Of a DNA stretch of 64,000 nt, positions 55,117 to 63,352 are shown piece by piece. The DNA is from an uncultured bacterium. GTDB lineage: Bacteria > Planctomycetota > UBA1135 > GCA-002686595. The stretch is taken from positions 124,001 to 188,000 of the forward strand of contig CALBMX010000033.1 in NCBI GenBank assembly GCA_937896235.1, read 5' to 3'. A model generated the notes under the pieces. That model was not told the DNA's origin. It ran no database searches and saw nothing but the letters and a program-made list of their open reading frames with translations. Numbering within the stretch: position 1 is the stretch's first letter; the number at the start of each line of letters is the position of its first letter. The position numbers were made by a program, and so were the translations under genes.

Positions 55117-55553
55117 GCCCTGTCCATCCCTCAAGGGACGAACTTCTCGCCATGGCCTATGTGGATGACCAGCTCGACCACGACGCTCGACGCGAGTTCG
55201 AACTACGACTAAGCAAAGAGGAGCACCTTGCCGCAGAGGTTGTCGCCCTCCGTCGGCTTGACCTTATCGCAAGGACGGCTGCTCCACCGGAGCCAATCGA
55301 TTTCGCATGGAAGCGCGTCGACGAGAGCCCTTCGCAAGTTGGCGCGGTTGGCGCGGGCTGGATTGCGACCTGTCTAGGTTCCCTAGGTCTCGCCGGCATA
55401 GCGATTCAGCTCATTCTTCAGGCGCAAATCCCCCTCTGGGAGCGTGCCTCTATCGCCCTCTTCGTCGGCGGTCTCACTCTGCTATTTCTCAGTGTCGCTT
55501 GGCGCCGCTGGAAAGTCCGAAACATGGATCCCTACACGAGCGTCAAAAGATGA
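55113..55553 (+). CDS. Probable membrane anti-sigma factor
   Basis: 146 residues. The first 60 (DELLAMAYVDDQLDHDARRE, LAAEVVALRRLDLIAR) resemble the N-terminal sigma-binding domain of anti-sigma factors but lack the zinc-binding Cys/His set. Two hydrophobic helices follow, about 78-100 and 108-128, then a short basic end. It overlaps the ECF sigma gene by four bases, as cognate pairs do, and its own end overlaps the next gene as ATGA. It probably holds the sigma factor at the membrane until a signal is received. Confidence 0.78.
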   Translation: MSPVHPSRDELLAMAYVDDQLDHDARREFELRLSKEEHLAAEVVALRRLDLIARTAAPPEPIDFAWKRVDESPSQVGAVGAGWIATCLGSLGLAGIAIQLILQAQIPLWERASIALFVGGLTLLFLSVAWRRWKVRNMDPYTSVKR

Positions 55554-55879
55554 AGAACGTCTACACAACAGACCACATTCCCGGAAAAACGGTGACGGAG
55601 AGCCTCGGACTTGTCCGGGGCTCTAGTGTGCGTGCACGCCACCTTGGCCGCGATATCAGCGCGTTCTTTAAAAATGTCGTGGGAGGTGAGGTTGAGGAGT
55701 ACACCAAACTCTTGGCCGAAGCGCGCGAGCAAGCACTGGACCGCATGGTGGCCGAGGCGGAAGCGAAGGGCGCCGATGCTATCGTCGGCGTGCGATTCTG
55801 CGGGACCGAGATTCAATCGGGCGCTGCCGAGATGCTCGCATATGGCACCGCCGTACGGACACGTGCGGATCAGTCCTAG
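55550..55879 (+). CDS. UPF0145/YbjQ family protein
   Basis: 109 residues from the ATG at 55550, which overlaps the anti-sigma stop by four bases. The protein begins KNVYTTDHIPGKTVTESLGL and has VRGSSVRARHLGRDISAFFK, ARE-x-LDRMVAEAEAKGADAIVGVRF and a final MLAYGTAVRT, all characteristic of the UPF0145 (DUF74) family. The family forms small pentameric proteins of unclear role, sometimes tied to metal stress. It is the last gene of the lpxB-sigma-anti-sigma unit. Its TAG stop shares CTAG with the convergent ydcF-like gene. Confidence 0.85.
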   Translation: MKNVYTTDHIPGKTVTESLGLVRGSSVRARHLGRDISAFFKNVVGGEVEEYTKLLAEAREQALDRMVAEAEAKGADAIVGVRFCGTEIQSGAAEMLAYGTAVRTRADQS

Positions 55880-56928
55880 CTCGCGATGAGGCGGCGGGCC
55901 CAATACGCCCAGAACCCAGCGACTTCGCGCAACGCATAATAGTGGCGCCTCGCCAGGGGCCGGGTCTCTGTGGCCGGTACAGTTAAAACATCTAAGCCAT
56001 ACGACTGGAAGGCCAACTCGACACGGGGCAAGTGATAGCCATGGCTAACGGCGAAGATCTTCGAGGGAGCTTTTGTGCGGGCCTCGACATACTTTGAGGT
56101 GTTGCGGGCAGTCGCCCAAGTAGAGACGCCTTCGGGATCCAAGAAGATGTCGGATGCGGGAACACCCGCGTCTAGGGCGAGCTTGCGCATGGCCTGGGTC
56201 TCGTGGGTTGCCCCCGGTCCCGGCCCACCGGAGAGGAACAACATCGAAGCGACTCCCTCTTTGTACAGGTCGACCCCCGTCATGGTTCTGTCGGACAATG
56301 CGAGCGAGGGAGTGCCGTCCCTTTGAACTCCCGCGCCGAGTACGACGGCGAGGTTCTGCTCGCCTTGACTGGAGGCGATGCGATAGTCGGTCCTCCCGAA
56401 GGTTGCCATGACACCAATCGGAACCAATGCCAGAAAGATACCTGCCCCCGTGCTAAACCCGGTGGCTACAAAGAGGAGCTGCGGCCCCTCCCTTGAAGTG
56501 CTGGAAGAGGCCGAATCCCCTTTTGCGATGACCACCCCCAACAGCACCAAACAGAAGAGTACAAACACAGAGAGAGGCACATTCCACGCGGGCAGGCGGC
56601 CCTCCGACATCAAGAGAAGAACGACCAACGTATCCCGCACAACCCAAAGTGCGAACGAGCCCGTCACGACAAGTCCAAACATTCGAAATGCGCGCCCAAA
56701 CCTAGGTTTCAAGCCGAACTGAACGAGCACACCAGCCATGGCACATTCGGAAATCCAACGGACTGGAGCGGGAAGGACGCGAAGATCAATCCACCACAGA
56801 TTCGAGTCCACACCGGCGTCTCTCCATGCGACGAGGGCATTGATCGCGACAAAGATTCCGAAACAAAAAGCGGCGCCACGAAATCCCCAAGATGCAAACT
56901 TGGCAACGCTGTGTTTTCCAGCATTCAC
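55876..56928 (-). CDS. YdcF/DUF218 family membrane protein
   Basis: 350 residues from a GTG overlapping the upstream stop by four bases. Residues 1-175 contain about five transmembrane helices. The C-terminal DUF218 domain (about 190-345) has LAVVLGAGVQRDGTPSLALSDRTMTG, FLSGGPGPGATHETQAM, a conserved acidic DPEGVSTWATARNT and SHGYHLPRVELAFQ. Relatives such as SanA and YdcF are implicated in envelope permeability. It is co-transcribed with the DUF2064 gene upstream and ends in a CTAG shared with the convergent ybjQ-like gene. Confidence 0.88.
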   Translation of the reverse strand: MNAGKHSVAKFASWGFRGAAFCFGIFVAINALVAWRDAGVDSNLWWIDLRVLPAPVRWISECAMAGVLVQFGLKPRFGRAFRMFGLVVTGSFALWVVRDTLVVLLLMSEGRLPAWNVPLSVFVLFCLVLLGVVIAKGDSASSSTSREGPQLLFVATGFSTGAGIFLALVPIGVMATFGRTDYRIASSQGEQNLAVVLGAGVQRDGTPSLALSDRTMTGVDLYKEGVASMLFLSGGPGPGATHETQAMRKLALDAGVPASDIFLDPEGVSTWATARNTSKYVEARTKAPSKIFAVSHGYHLPRVELAFQSYGLDVLTVPATETRPLARRHYYALREVAGFWAYWARRLIAS

Positions 56929-57872
56929 GGCTCTCTAGGGCCCCCTGTTTGAGTCTGATTCTGACAACTTTTCACGCGGTCTGCGAACGCGGCGAGATGT
57001 TTAGGCCAGTCGCGATCGCACTCCACGGATCGTGGTATCTGCAGGTCGCGTTCGAGGGACCTCCAGTCCGCCTCGGCATCGAGATCGTAGTCCTTGTCCA
57101 ACAACGCAAGCCGTAGACCGCGCGCCTCAATCCACCCACAGGTCGCATCGAACATCTCCCCGGTCGACATCTCAATCTCGGTAAACAGCCCCGCTTGCGG
57201 CTCGCGCAGTCCAACGAGGTAGTACCCGCCTCCGAAGTCCGGGCCAAGTACGACATCCGCTCCACTCCGCAACAGCTCGTGAGCGGTCCGAACCCTGGCA
57301 ACCGATGTCCACGGAGAATCTGCACCGATCGCCACTGCGGTCCCCCCTTTGGGCAGGTCACCTAGAATCTCCACAAACCAGCTCGCCATACGCTCCCCAA
57401 GACCATCACCCCGCTGGGCCCGCAGCTTGTGGTCCGGAAAAGCCCCTGCGAACCAGCTCGCAGCCTCCGCAGGCGCATAGACAAGCTCCAAACCCAGCTC
57501 CTGGCCCACATACCGCTCCGCCGCATCTTGCAGTAGAGCTGCTGCTAGCTCCGCAGGCCCCGAGTTCCCCAAAATCGGGGCGAGGAAAGGTTCGAACCTC
57601 GTCTTCACCTTTCCCACCTCGGGTTGCTTGGCAAACACGCCTGTAACCCGTGACGAATCTACTGGCGGCTGAGGTTTGTTTGAATTCGCGGAGGTCACTC
57701 CAAAAGAGTAGCCGCCGGGTACCACCGCCTCAAAGGCCCTAAGACGGGAACCGAGCAAGTCGCGCAACCGATTTACGAACCTGTTCTTGCTGTCATTGAA
57801 CCCCAGAACGTCGGGACCGTTAGAATCTTCACCCGATCCCGGGCGCCCGCACCACCTGCACCTCTTGCGCAC
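56925..57872 (-). CDS. DUF2064 glycosyltransferase-like protein
   Basis: 315 residues from a GTG, which may not be the true start: residues 1-70 are not typical, and the conserved core begins near VTGVFAKQPEVGKVKTRFEP. Other landmarks are GDGLGERMASWF, AIGADSPWTSVARVRTA, GPDFGGGYYLVGLREPQ and LLDKDYDLDAEADW, all of the TIGR04282/DUF2064 GT-A-like family. GTGs at 57725 and 57698 are possible alternatives. Such proteins occur near glycosyltransferase gene sets. The gene is upstream of the ydcF-like gene with a four-base overlap; a shared envelope or glycan role is likely but unproven. Confidence 0.8.
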   Translation of the reverse strand: MRKRCRWCGRPGSGEDSNGPDVLGFNDSKNRFVNRLRDLLGSRLRAFEAVVPGGYSFGVTSANSNKPQPPVDSSRVTGVFAKQPEVGKVKTRFEPFLAPILGNSGPAELAAALLQDAAERYVGQELGLELVYAPAEAASWFAGAFPDHKLRAQRGDGLGERMASWFVEILGDLPKGGTAVAIGADSPWTSVARVRTAHELLRSGADVVLGPDFGGGYYLVGLREPQAGLFTEIEMSTGEMFDATCGWIEARGLRLALLDKDYDLDAEADWRSLERDLQIPRSVECDRDWPKHLAAFADRVKSCQNQTQTGGPREP

Positions 57873-57908
57873 TAAAAACTACGGGTTCGAATCAGCACCA
57901 CTGCCAAC

Positions 57909-59726
57909 ATGCCAAAAGCAAACCGCAACCTTCCCCTAGTCGCCTGCATCCTCACCGTGGCCCTTAGCGCGCTCGGCTGCTCCGAAAAGAGCGCACAAAG
58001 CGCTCCAGTCCAAGCACCAGAAGCTTCCGAGATCACCTACTCCTCGCCCCAGGTCGGAGATGCAATCGACCGCGCTGTGCGTTACTTGCGCGGGGAACAA
58101 AACCGGAATACGGGCCAATACGGCGAAGGTGTCGAGGACACTGCGCGCGTCCTCATCGCGCTCGCCCAAAGCCCGCGCGCCTACTCTATCGACGACGGCC
58201 CGCTGGTCGCAGACGCCGTTGACTACCTGCGCGATCATCGCACAGGCGCAGGGCTGATCTTCGACGAAACCGCGACTGCCAATGACGCCAAAATCCGTCA
58301 GACGCTGCTCGCCGCCTTGGCTCTTGCAAAGGTTGGCGCATCGGGTTCGGGTGTGGATGGAGAAGAGGCAGAGGCGCTCGCCACGGCGGCAAAGGCCGTC
58401 GACGAGGTCGCTTTCGCCCAAGTCTCGGGCGCTCTATTGCCCCTCGCCGAGCCGCTCGATGCAGCCGCCCTCCGCGCGACTCTCCACACTCAAGCGGAGA
58501 GCGGTTTGTTTCCTCAAGGTGGGCTCGCGAACACCGTGAGCACGACGACGAGCGCCATGGCTGCTCTCACTGCAACATGGCACGAGCTGCGCAGTGGCGA
58601 GGTCAAGCCCGCCTCCGAGGTTAGGCCTCTCCCCACGGCCGCCGCTGTAGATGTCCAGAAGATCACAGAGTCCATGAACCGCGGCGCACTCTATCTTGTT
58701 AACGAAGGCGCGGTCGAGGTCGGGCGCTGGGGTGCGATGGGCCAAGCTGATCCGGGGATCACTGCGATGGTTCTAGGCGGGCTGCTGGCAACTCCAGAGC
58801 CGCGCCCCACGGAGGTCGACGCCGCAATCAACGCGGGCCTAGAGTGGCTTGTCTCCATGCAAAAAGAAGACGGTGCCATTCACGCCGGTCAACTTGCGAA
58901 CTACGTGACTTCGGCCTCTATTCTTGCATTGGCGGCTGCGGACCGCCCCGAGTTCAAGGCGGCCATCGAGGATGCGCGCCAGTTCCTTACTGTTCTACAA
59001 GCCGACGAAGGCGAAGGTTATGCACCGGGTCATCGCTACTACGGCGGGGTTGGTTACGGCGGCGATGAGCGGCCTGACCTCTCCAACTTACAGATGGCGA
59101 TGGACGCCCTCGCTGCAGCGGGCACCAAAGCCGAAGACCCCGCTTTCAACAAGGCCCTCGCGTTTCTCGAGCGCTGCCAGAATCGCTCCGAATCCAACGA
59201 TGTCGCCGTCGTCGGGACGGGTGACCTAGGTGCTATCAAAAGTGGAAACGACGGAGGATCCGGTTACGCACCTGGTGAATCCAAGGCGGGTTACGTCACA
59301 CTCGCCGACGGGACTCGCGTGCCGCGGTCTTATGGATCCATGACTTTTGCCTTGCTCAAAGGTTACCTGCTCGCAGGTCTCCAAAGAGACGATCCACGCG
59401 TCGAGGCCACCTGGACCTGGATCACCAAAAACTACTCGCTTGACCTCAACCCGGGGTTCGAAGCCTCAGAGGATCCGAGCGAGGCGTACCAGGGCCTCTT
59501 CTACTACTTCCTCGCGATGGCGCGCGCGCTCGAGCTCTACGGTAGTGACGAGATCACAACGGCAGATGGCAACACGCACAACTGGAAGAAGGACCTAAGC
59601 GCGCGTCTGACGGCGATGCAAAAAGGCGACGGCTCTTGGGAGAACACCAACAGTCCACGCTGGTTTGAAGGCAACCCGACCTTGGCAACCGCCTATGCCC
59701 TATTGATCATGGAATCGACCTTGTAA
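57909..59726 (+). CDS. Lipoprotein with terpenoid cyclase/prenyltransferase-fold repeats
   Basis: 605 residues. A signal peptide ends with the lipobox SALGC (C24). The rest is built of alpha-alpha repeats typical of the squalene-hopene cyclase/prenyltransferase fold: IDRAVRYLRGEQNRNTGQYG, GLEWLVSMQKEDGAIHAGQL, GGVGYGGDERPDLSNLQMAM, GYVTLADGTRVPRSYGSMTF and MQKGDGSWENTN. The catalytic DxDD motif of true cyclases is not present. It likely sits on a membrane as a binding or scaffold protein. A strong intrinsic terminator follows, and the divergent neighbour is the DUF2064 gene. Confidence 0.8.
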   Translation: MPKANRNLPLVACILTVALSALGCSEKSAQSAPVQAPEASEITYSSPQVGDAIDRAVRYLRGEQNRNTGQYGEGVEDTARVLIALAQSPRAYSIDDGPLVADAVDYLRDHRTGAGLIFDETATANDAKIRQTLLAALALAKVGASGSGVDGEEAEALATAAKAVDEVAFAQVSGALLPLAEPLDAAALRATLHTQAESGLFPQGGLANTVSTTTSAMAALTATWHELRSGEVKPASEVRPLPTAAAVDVQKITESMNRGALYLVNEGAVEVGRWGAMGQADPGITAMVLGGLLATPEPRPTEVDAAINAGLEWLVSMQKEDGAIHAGQLANYVTSASILALAAADRPEFKAAIEDARQFLTVLQADEGEGYAPGHRYYGGVGYGGDERPDLSNLQMAMDALAAAGTKAEDPAFNKALAFLERCQNRSESNDVAVVGTGDLGAIKSGNDGGSGYAPGESKAGYVTLADGTRVPRSYGSMTFALLKGYLLAGLQRDDPRVEATWTWITKNYSLDLNPGFEASEDPSEAYQGLFYYFLAMARALELYGSDEITTADGNTHNWKKDLSARLTAMQKGDGSWENTNSPRWFEGNPTLATAYALLIMESTL

Positions 59727-59747
59727 GAGGCTCCGTTTTCCTAGCCT

Positions 59748-59786
59748 AAAAAAGAAGCGCTCGGATTGTCCGAGCGCTTCTTTTTT
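59748..59786. terminator. 18-bp intrinsic terminator, works in both directions
   Basis: AAAAAAGAAGCGCTCGGA (59748-59765) pairs with its exact complement at 59769-59786 around a 3-base loop. The A/T arms give a U-tract for both the plus-strand lipoprotein gene and the convergent aldehyde dehydrogenase gene. Confidence 0.9.
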
Positions 59787-59839
59787 GCAAGCCGCCTCCG
59801 AAGGAAGGGGGCCCGCATCGGAGCCAGTTGGATCGAGAC

Positions 59840-61243
59840 CTATTCCGAGTCGGGATTTGAATCGGTCACACTCTTCGGGCTCGAAAACTGCTGATGCCCT
59901 TCAATGCCGCCAAGGAATCCATGTCCCGACTGACGGGCACCGACCCATGGGCTTCCGGGGGCGCTCGAAATGTAGCGGTTGATTCCGATCTGGCCGAACC
60001 GCAAGCGCTTGGCGATTCGCACGGCTTTATCCTCGTCGGAAGAGTAGACATTAGCCGCCAATCCGTAAATAGAGTCATTTGCGAGCCGAACCGCCTCTTC
60101 TTCACTTCCATCAAAACGATAGAGGCAGACCACCGGTCCGAAAGTCTCTTCCGTAAGAAGGGTCGAGTTTTCGGGAATGTCAGCGACGACCGTTGCAGGA
60201 TAAAAAGCGCCTTTGCCTTCAGGAATCTCCCCCCCCATCAACAGGCGAGCGCCTTTGCCGACAGCGTCTAGCACCTGGGCGTGACAGCGGGCGCGCTGAC
60301 CGACCGAGACCATCGGTCCCATACGAACACCGGGCTCGAATCCCGAGCCATGCGTCCAGGTTGATGCGAGCTCGAGCACCTTGGCCTCAAAAGCATCCGC
60401 AATCTCGGCAGCGACATAGACGCGCTCGACACTACAGCAGACCTGACCCGTATTCCGCAAAGAGTGCGTCACAGCACACTTCGCAGCAGAGTCGAGATCC
60501 GCGTCAGCCAGAACGACAAGCGGGTCCTTGCCGCCGAGCTCAAGAACAAGACGTTTCAGGCCGCCGGCAGCCGAGGCCATGATCGATTGGCCGGTAGCGC
60601 GACTCCCAACAAAGCCGATCATGTCGACATTGGAAGCAACCAGCTGAGCACCGGTCTTGCCCTCGCCCTGCACGAGCTGAATCACATCTTTCGGCAGGTG
60701 AGGCGCGAAGGCCTCGACGATCATCGCGCCCACAAGCGGCGAGTGCTCCGTCGGCTTCAAAACAACAGCATTCCCCGCGGCCAGCGACGGCATTACGATT
60801 CCGATCGGCATGCGCATGGGAAAGTTCCATGGAGAAACGGCAGCGACAACCCCGTGGGCGTCGCGATAGCGGGTCGTGCGATGCCGCTGGTTCGGGAGAA
60901 CTACAGGCGCGAACGCCTCTCTATATTCGGCGAAGGTCCCGTCAAGGCTGCCCCACCACATCTCGATTTCGCCTTCGGCCTCCGGAAGCGGCTTGCCCAT
61001 TTCGCGAACGATCATCGGGGCCATCTTGTCACGCATCGCATAGAGGGCCTCGCAACCCTTCCGAAGCATGCCGAGGCGCTGCTCTAGGGGAAGTGCGGAC
61101 CAACCCGCCCATGCGGCTTGTCCACGCGCAACGGTGGCCTCGATCTCAGCTTGCGGAGTGATCTCGATCTCAGCGATAACCTCACCTGTGGCGGGGTCGA
61201 TGTCTTGGTAGGTACTCACGGCGACTTCTTGCAGTGTATTCAT
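59840..61243 (-). CDS. NAD(P)-dependent aldehyde dehydrogenase (succinate-semialdehyde type)
   Basis: 467 residues. Catalytic features are C269 in RNTGQVCCSVERV, E235 in LVLELGGKDP, the cofactor segment VSPWNFPMRMPIG and FVGSRATGQSIMASAAG. The late TEETFGPVVCLYRF is also typical. Length and N-terminal sequence fit the SSADH/GabD-like class. The substrate may be succinate semialdehyde or another short aldehyde, and specificity is not certain. TAGTAT lies 6 bases before the ATG. It is monocistronic, ending beside the shared terminator. Confidence 0.92.
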   Translation of the reverse strand: MNTLQEVAVSTYQDIDPATGEVIAEIEITPQAEIEATVARGQAAWAGWSALPLEQRLGMLRKGCEALYAMRDKMAPMIVREMGKPLPEAEGEIEMWWGSLDGTFAEYREAFAPVVLPNQRHRTTRYRDAHGVVAAVSPWNFPMRMPIGIVMPSLAAGNAVVLKPTEHSPLVGAMIVEAFAPHLPKDVIQLVQGEGKTGAQLVASNVDMIGFVGSRATGQSIMASAAGGLKRLVLELGGKDPLVVLADADLDSAAKCAVTHSLRNTGQVCCSVERVYVAAEIADAFEAKVLELASTWTHGSGFEPGVRMGPMVSVGQRARCHAQVLDAVGKGARLLMGGEIPEGKGAFYPATVVADIPENSTLLTEETFGPVVCLYRFDGSEEEAVRLANDSIYGLAANVYSSDEDKAVRIAKRLRFGQIGINRYISSAPGSPWVGARQSGHGFLGGIEGHQQFSSPKSVTDSNPDSE

Positions 61244-61249
61244 GCTGTG

Positions 61250-61255
61250 ATACTA
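61250..61255 (-). promoter_or_regulatory. Possible -10 element of a leaderless promoter for the aldehyde dehydrogenase gene
   Basis: On the minus strand TAGTAT (4 of 6 matches to TATAAT) lies exactly 6 bases before the ATG at 61243. No Shine-Dalgarno sequence or clear -35 box is present. The rest of the gap to 61451 shows nothing else. Confidence 0.38.
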
Positions 61256-61451
61256 AGCCATTTAGGCTCTTTCGTTACCCGGGGGTCCTTCTTGCCCACA
61301 TATTTTAGCGCAACGGGAACGTACAAACAGGGTTGCCGCCTGGGTGCACTCGGCATCCTTGCTCTAACCCCGAGTTGGGTCGCCGAGCTCGATTGATTAG
61401 CACGGCATTGCGAGTCCGGCGCCTAGCGCGCCCCTCAAACCCGCAGTGGAC

Positions 61452-62174
61452 CTAGAGCATCCAACCGCCGGCAACCGGGATGTCGGCGCCAGTGGTATAA
61501 AGCGAGCCGTCCGAGGTCAGCCACAAAGCGGCGGATGCGACCTCTTCCGGAGTTCCAACACGCCCCATCGGGATCTTGGCGATTAGGTCCGGATCGAGCG
61601 TTCCCTTGTGGGCAGCGTCGTGGGGAATCAACCCAGGTGAGATCATATTGACCCGAACTCCGAAAGCCGCCTCTTCCAAAGCTAGCGATCGCATCAGCAC
61701 AACAAGCGCGCTCTTGGACGCCGCGTAGGCCGCACTCGCGCGCCTAGGCCCAAGCCCTGCAAGCCCTGCGCATCCAAAAAACACAAAGGCCCCTTGCGCC
61801 TCTCGCAACATGCCAAGCCCGCTGTCTGCAACATTCATCGCGGTTTGCACATTGGACTGCCACATCTTCACAAGTGTCTCGGCGGAGGAGGCAGTGCCCG
61901 TCTCGTAATCCCCCACTGCGTGAACGATGTTGTCGAGGCGCCCGCTCTGCTCGGCAATCGTCTCGATGAGCATGGACGTCGCGTTGGCGTCGCTCAGGTC
62001 AACAAGGTGGACCCGACCGGAGAACTCCGCTTCTAGAGCCGACGCCCGATCATGGGAACCTCTATACGTGATGTGGACGATGTCTCCTCGGTCGGCAAGA
62101 GCACGCGCTACGGCAAGGCCGAGCCCGCGAACACCACCGGTGACAAGAGAGACCTTTCTTTGACCGGACTTCAT
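61452..62174 (-). CDS. Short-chain dehydrogenase/reductase, atypical catalytic site
   Basis: 240 residues. The cofactor motif TGGVRGLG (12-19), the catalytic Y150-x3-K154 pair (SAAYAASKSALV) and the late VNMISPGLIP and PVAGGWML are normal SDR features. In FVFFGCAGLAGLGPRRASAAY the serine expected about 13 residues before the tyrosine is not seen; glycine (134) and cysteine (135) occupy the region, and three residues seem inserted. The enzyme may have modified activity. It overlaps the upstream cytochrome c lipoprotein gene as ATGA, so the two are coupled. Substrate unknown. Confidence 0.85.
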   Translation of the reverse strand: MKSGQRKVSLVTGGVRGLGLAVARALADRGDIVHITYRGSHDRASALEAEFSGRVHLVDLSDANATSMLIETIAEQSGRLDNIVHAVGDYETGTASSAETLVKMWQSNVQTAMNVADSGLGMLREAQGAFVFFGCAGLAGLGPRRASAAYAASKSALVVLMRSLALEEAAFGVRVNMISPGLIPHDAAHKGTLDPDLIAKIPMGRVGTPEEVASAALWLTSDGSLYTTGADIPVAGGWML

Positions 62175-62527
62175 TGGGCTAAGAGAAAGCCCGCCAAGCG
62201 ATCCCGCTCATCGTCGGACAGATTGGCGAATCCCGGCATATCGGCGCTGAACTGCAGGTCCAACTTAACCAGGCGTTTGTTTCCTTTCCGGAACGCGCTC
62301 GGCTCGAAAAGGAACTCGACGAGCGCCTCGCGCTCCCAGTTCTCCGCAAGGCCAAGCAAGGTCGGAGCAGAACCAGTCCCCAGCAGATCTTCTCCATGGC
62401 ACGTCGCGCACGCGGAATCTCTATAGATCTGCTCCCCCGTGGAACCGTCGGCGGGCTGCTTGCGCATGGAGCAGGCGGGAAGTGTGGCCAGTAAGACTGG
62501 AACCATCATCGCGGGTAGAACTTTCAT
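62171..62527 (-). CDS. Small cytochrome c lipoprotein
   Basis: 118 residues. A signal peptide ends with lipobox LPAC (C19). A single CxxCH heme site lies at C40-C43-H44 (CATCH), and SADMPGFANLSDDE near the C-terminus supplies a likely axial Met and the final helix of a class I cytochrome c. It would accept electrons in the periplasm while held to a membrane. It is encoded directly upstream of the SDR with a four-base overlap; a functional link would be odd because the SDR is cytoplasmic. The upstream gene is lepB, 89 bases away. Confidence 0.85.
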   Translation of the reverse strand: MKVLPAMMVPVLLATLPACSMRKQPADGSTGEQIYRDSACATCHGEDLLGTGSAPTLLGLAENWEREALVEFLFEPSAFRKGNKRLVKLDLQFSADMPGFANLSDDERDRLAGFLLAQ

Positions 62528-62616
62528 CGTCCGATACCCTACCCCCCGAACGGCCCAAATGCGCTATCGGGCCGACCTAAAAACAGGTGTGCAGAGACGG
62601 GGGACTCTCCCCCTCG

Positions 62617-63285
62617 TTAGTTTAGGAAACCAAGGCGTGACAAGGGCCACATGCGCAGCTCTACGCGACCTCGAACAAGATCGCTTTGCACTTGTCCAAA
62701 CTCACGGCTATCACTCGAGCGGGGCCGATTGTCACCTAGGACAAAGAAGTGTCCGGGACGCACCGTCGTTGACACGAAAGCCGCCTTGTCGACACTCTCC
62801 ACATAGGGTTCCGTCAAGAGCACGCCATTGACCCAGAGGCGACCGTCGCCGAGCACAATGCGATCTCCCGGCAAGCCGATAATCCGCTTGACGTAATCTA
62901 CCCTTGGGTCGAGCGGGTAGCGCATCACCACGATGTCCCCACGGTCGTAACCGACCAGCTCGGACCAGGGCTCCACAAGGATTCGATCGCCGTCTTGTAA
63001 ACCCGGCTGCATCGAGCTGCCCCGCACGACGGGTGTATGAAACGTCAGCAGGTAGACTACAAACAAGGCCACCGTTGCGCGCATTCCGCGGGCGACGCCA
63101 TCCCGTAATCTCGGAGGAACCTCGCCTTGGTCCGGCTCCTGGTCAGCGATTTCACGAAGGAGCGTCTCTGTTGCCCCCGAACCCATCCGCTGCAAGTCCA
63201 CGGAACCAACATTCATCAGGTCCGCAAGCTCGACGCCGGTTTTCGTTTCGTCTACTTGGCCGGTGTTTGGGGGGGTGTGATTCAC
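62617..63285 (-). CDS. lepB: Signal peptidase I
   Basis: 222 residues from a GTG with AAGGGG just upstream. Residues 1-66 form a hydrophilic N-terminal extension, followed by one transmembrane helix (67-84). The catalytic pair is S91 in VVRGSSMQPGL and K133 in DYVKRIIGLPGD. HFFVLGDNRPRSSDSREFG is the conserved box E region. It cleaves signal peptides of exported proteins on the outer face of the inner membrane. The gene is divergent from a PAS sensor gene with 67 bases between the starts. It is the only signal peptidase gene in this window. Confidence 0.95.
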   Translation of the reverse strand: MNHTPPNTGQVDETKTGVELADLMNVGSVDLQRMGSGATETLLREIADQEPDQGEVPPRLRDGVARGMRATVALFVVYLLTFHTPVVRGSSMQPGLQDGDRILVEPWSELVGYDRGDIVVMRYPLDPRVDYVKRIIGLPGDRIVLGDGRLWVNGVLLTEPYVESVDKAAFVSTTVRPGHFFVLGDNRPRSSDSREFGQVQSDLVRGRVELRMWPLSRLGFLN

Positions 63286-63352
63286 TCACCCCTTATCGAG
63301 AACATCAGGGCCAGATCTTTACTTGCCTCTTAAGAAAGCCTACTAGTGGTGC

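Noticed and set aside
57876-57908. GGTTCGAATC followed by AGCACCA, resembling a tRNA T-loop and 3' end
   Set aside because: The flanking bases do not pair as a T-stem, and no anticodon or D-arm lies upstream.
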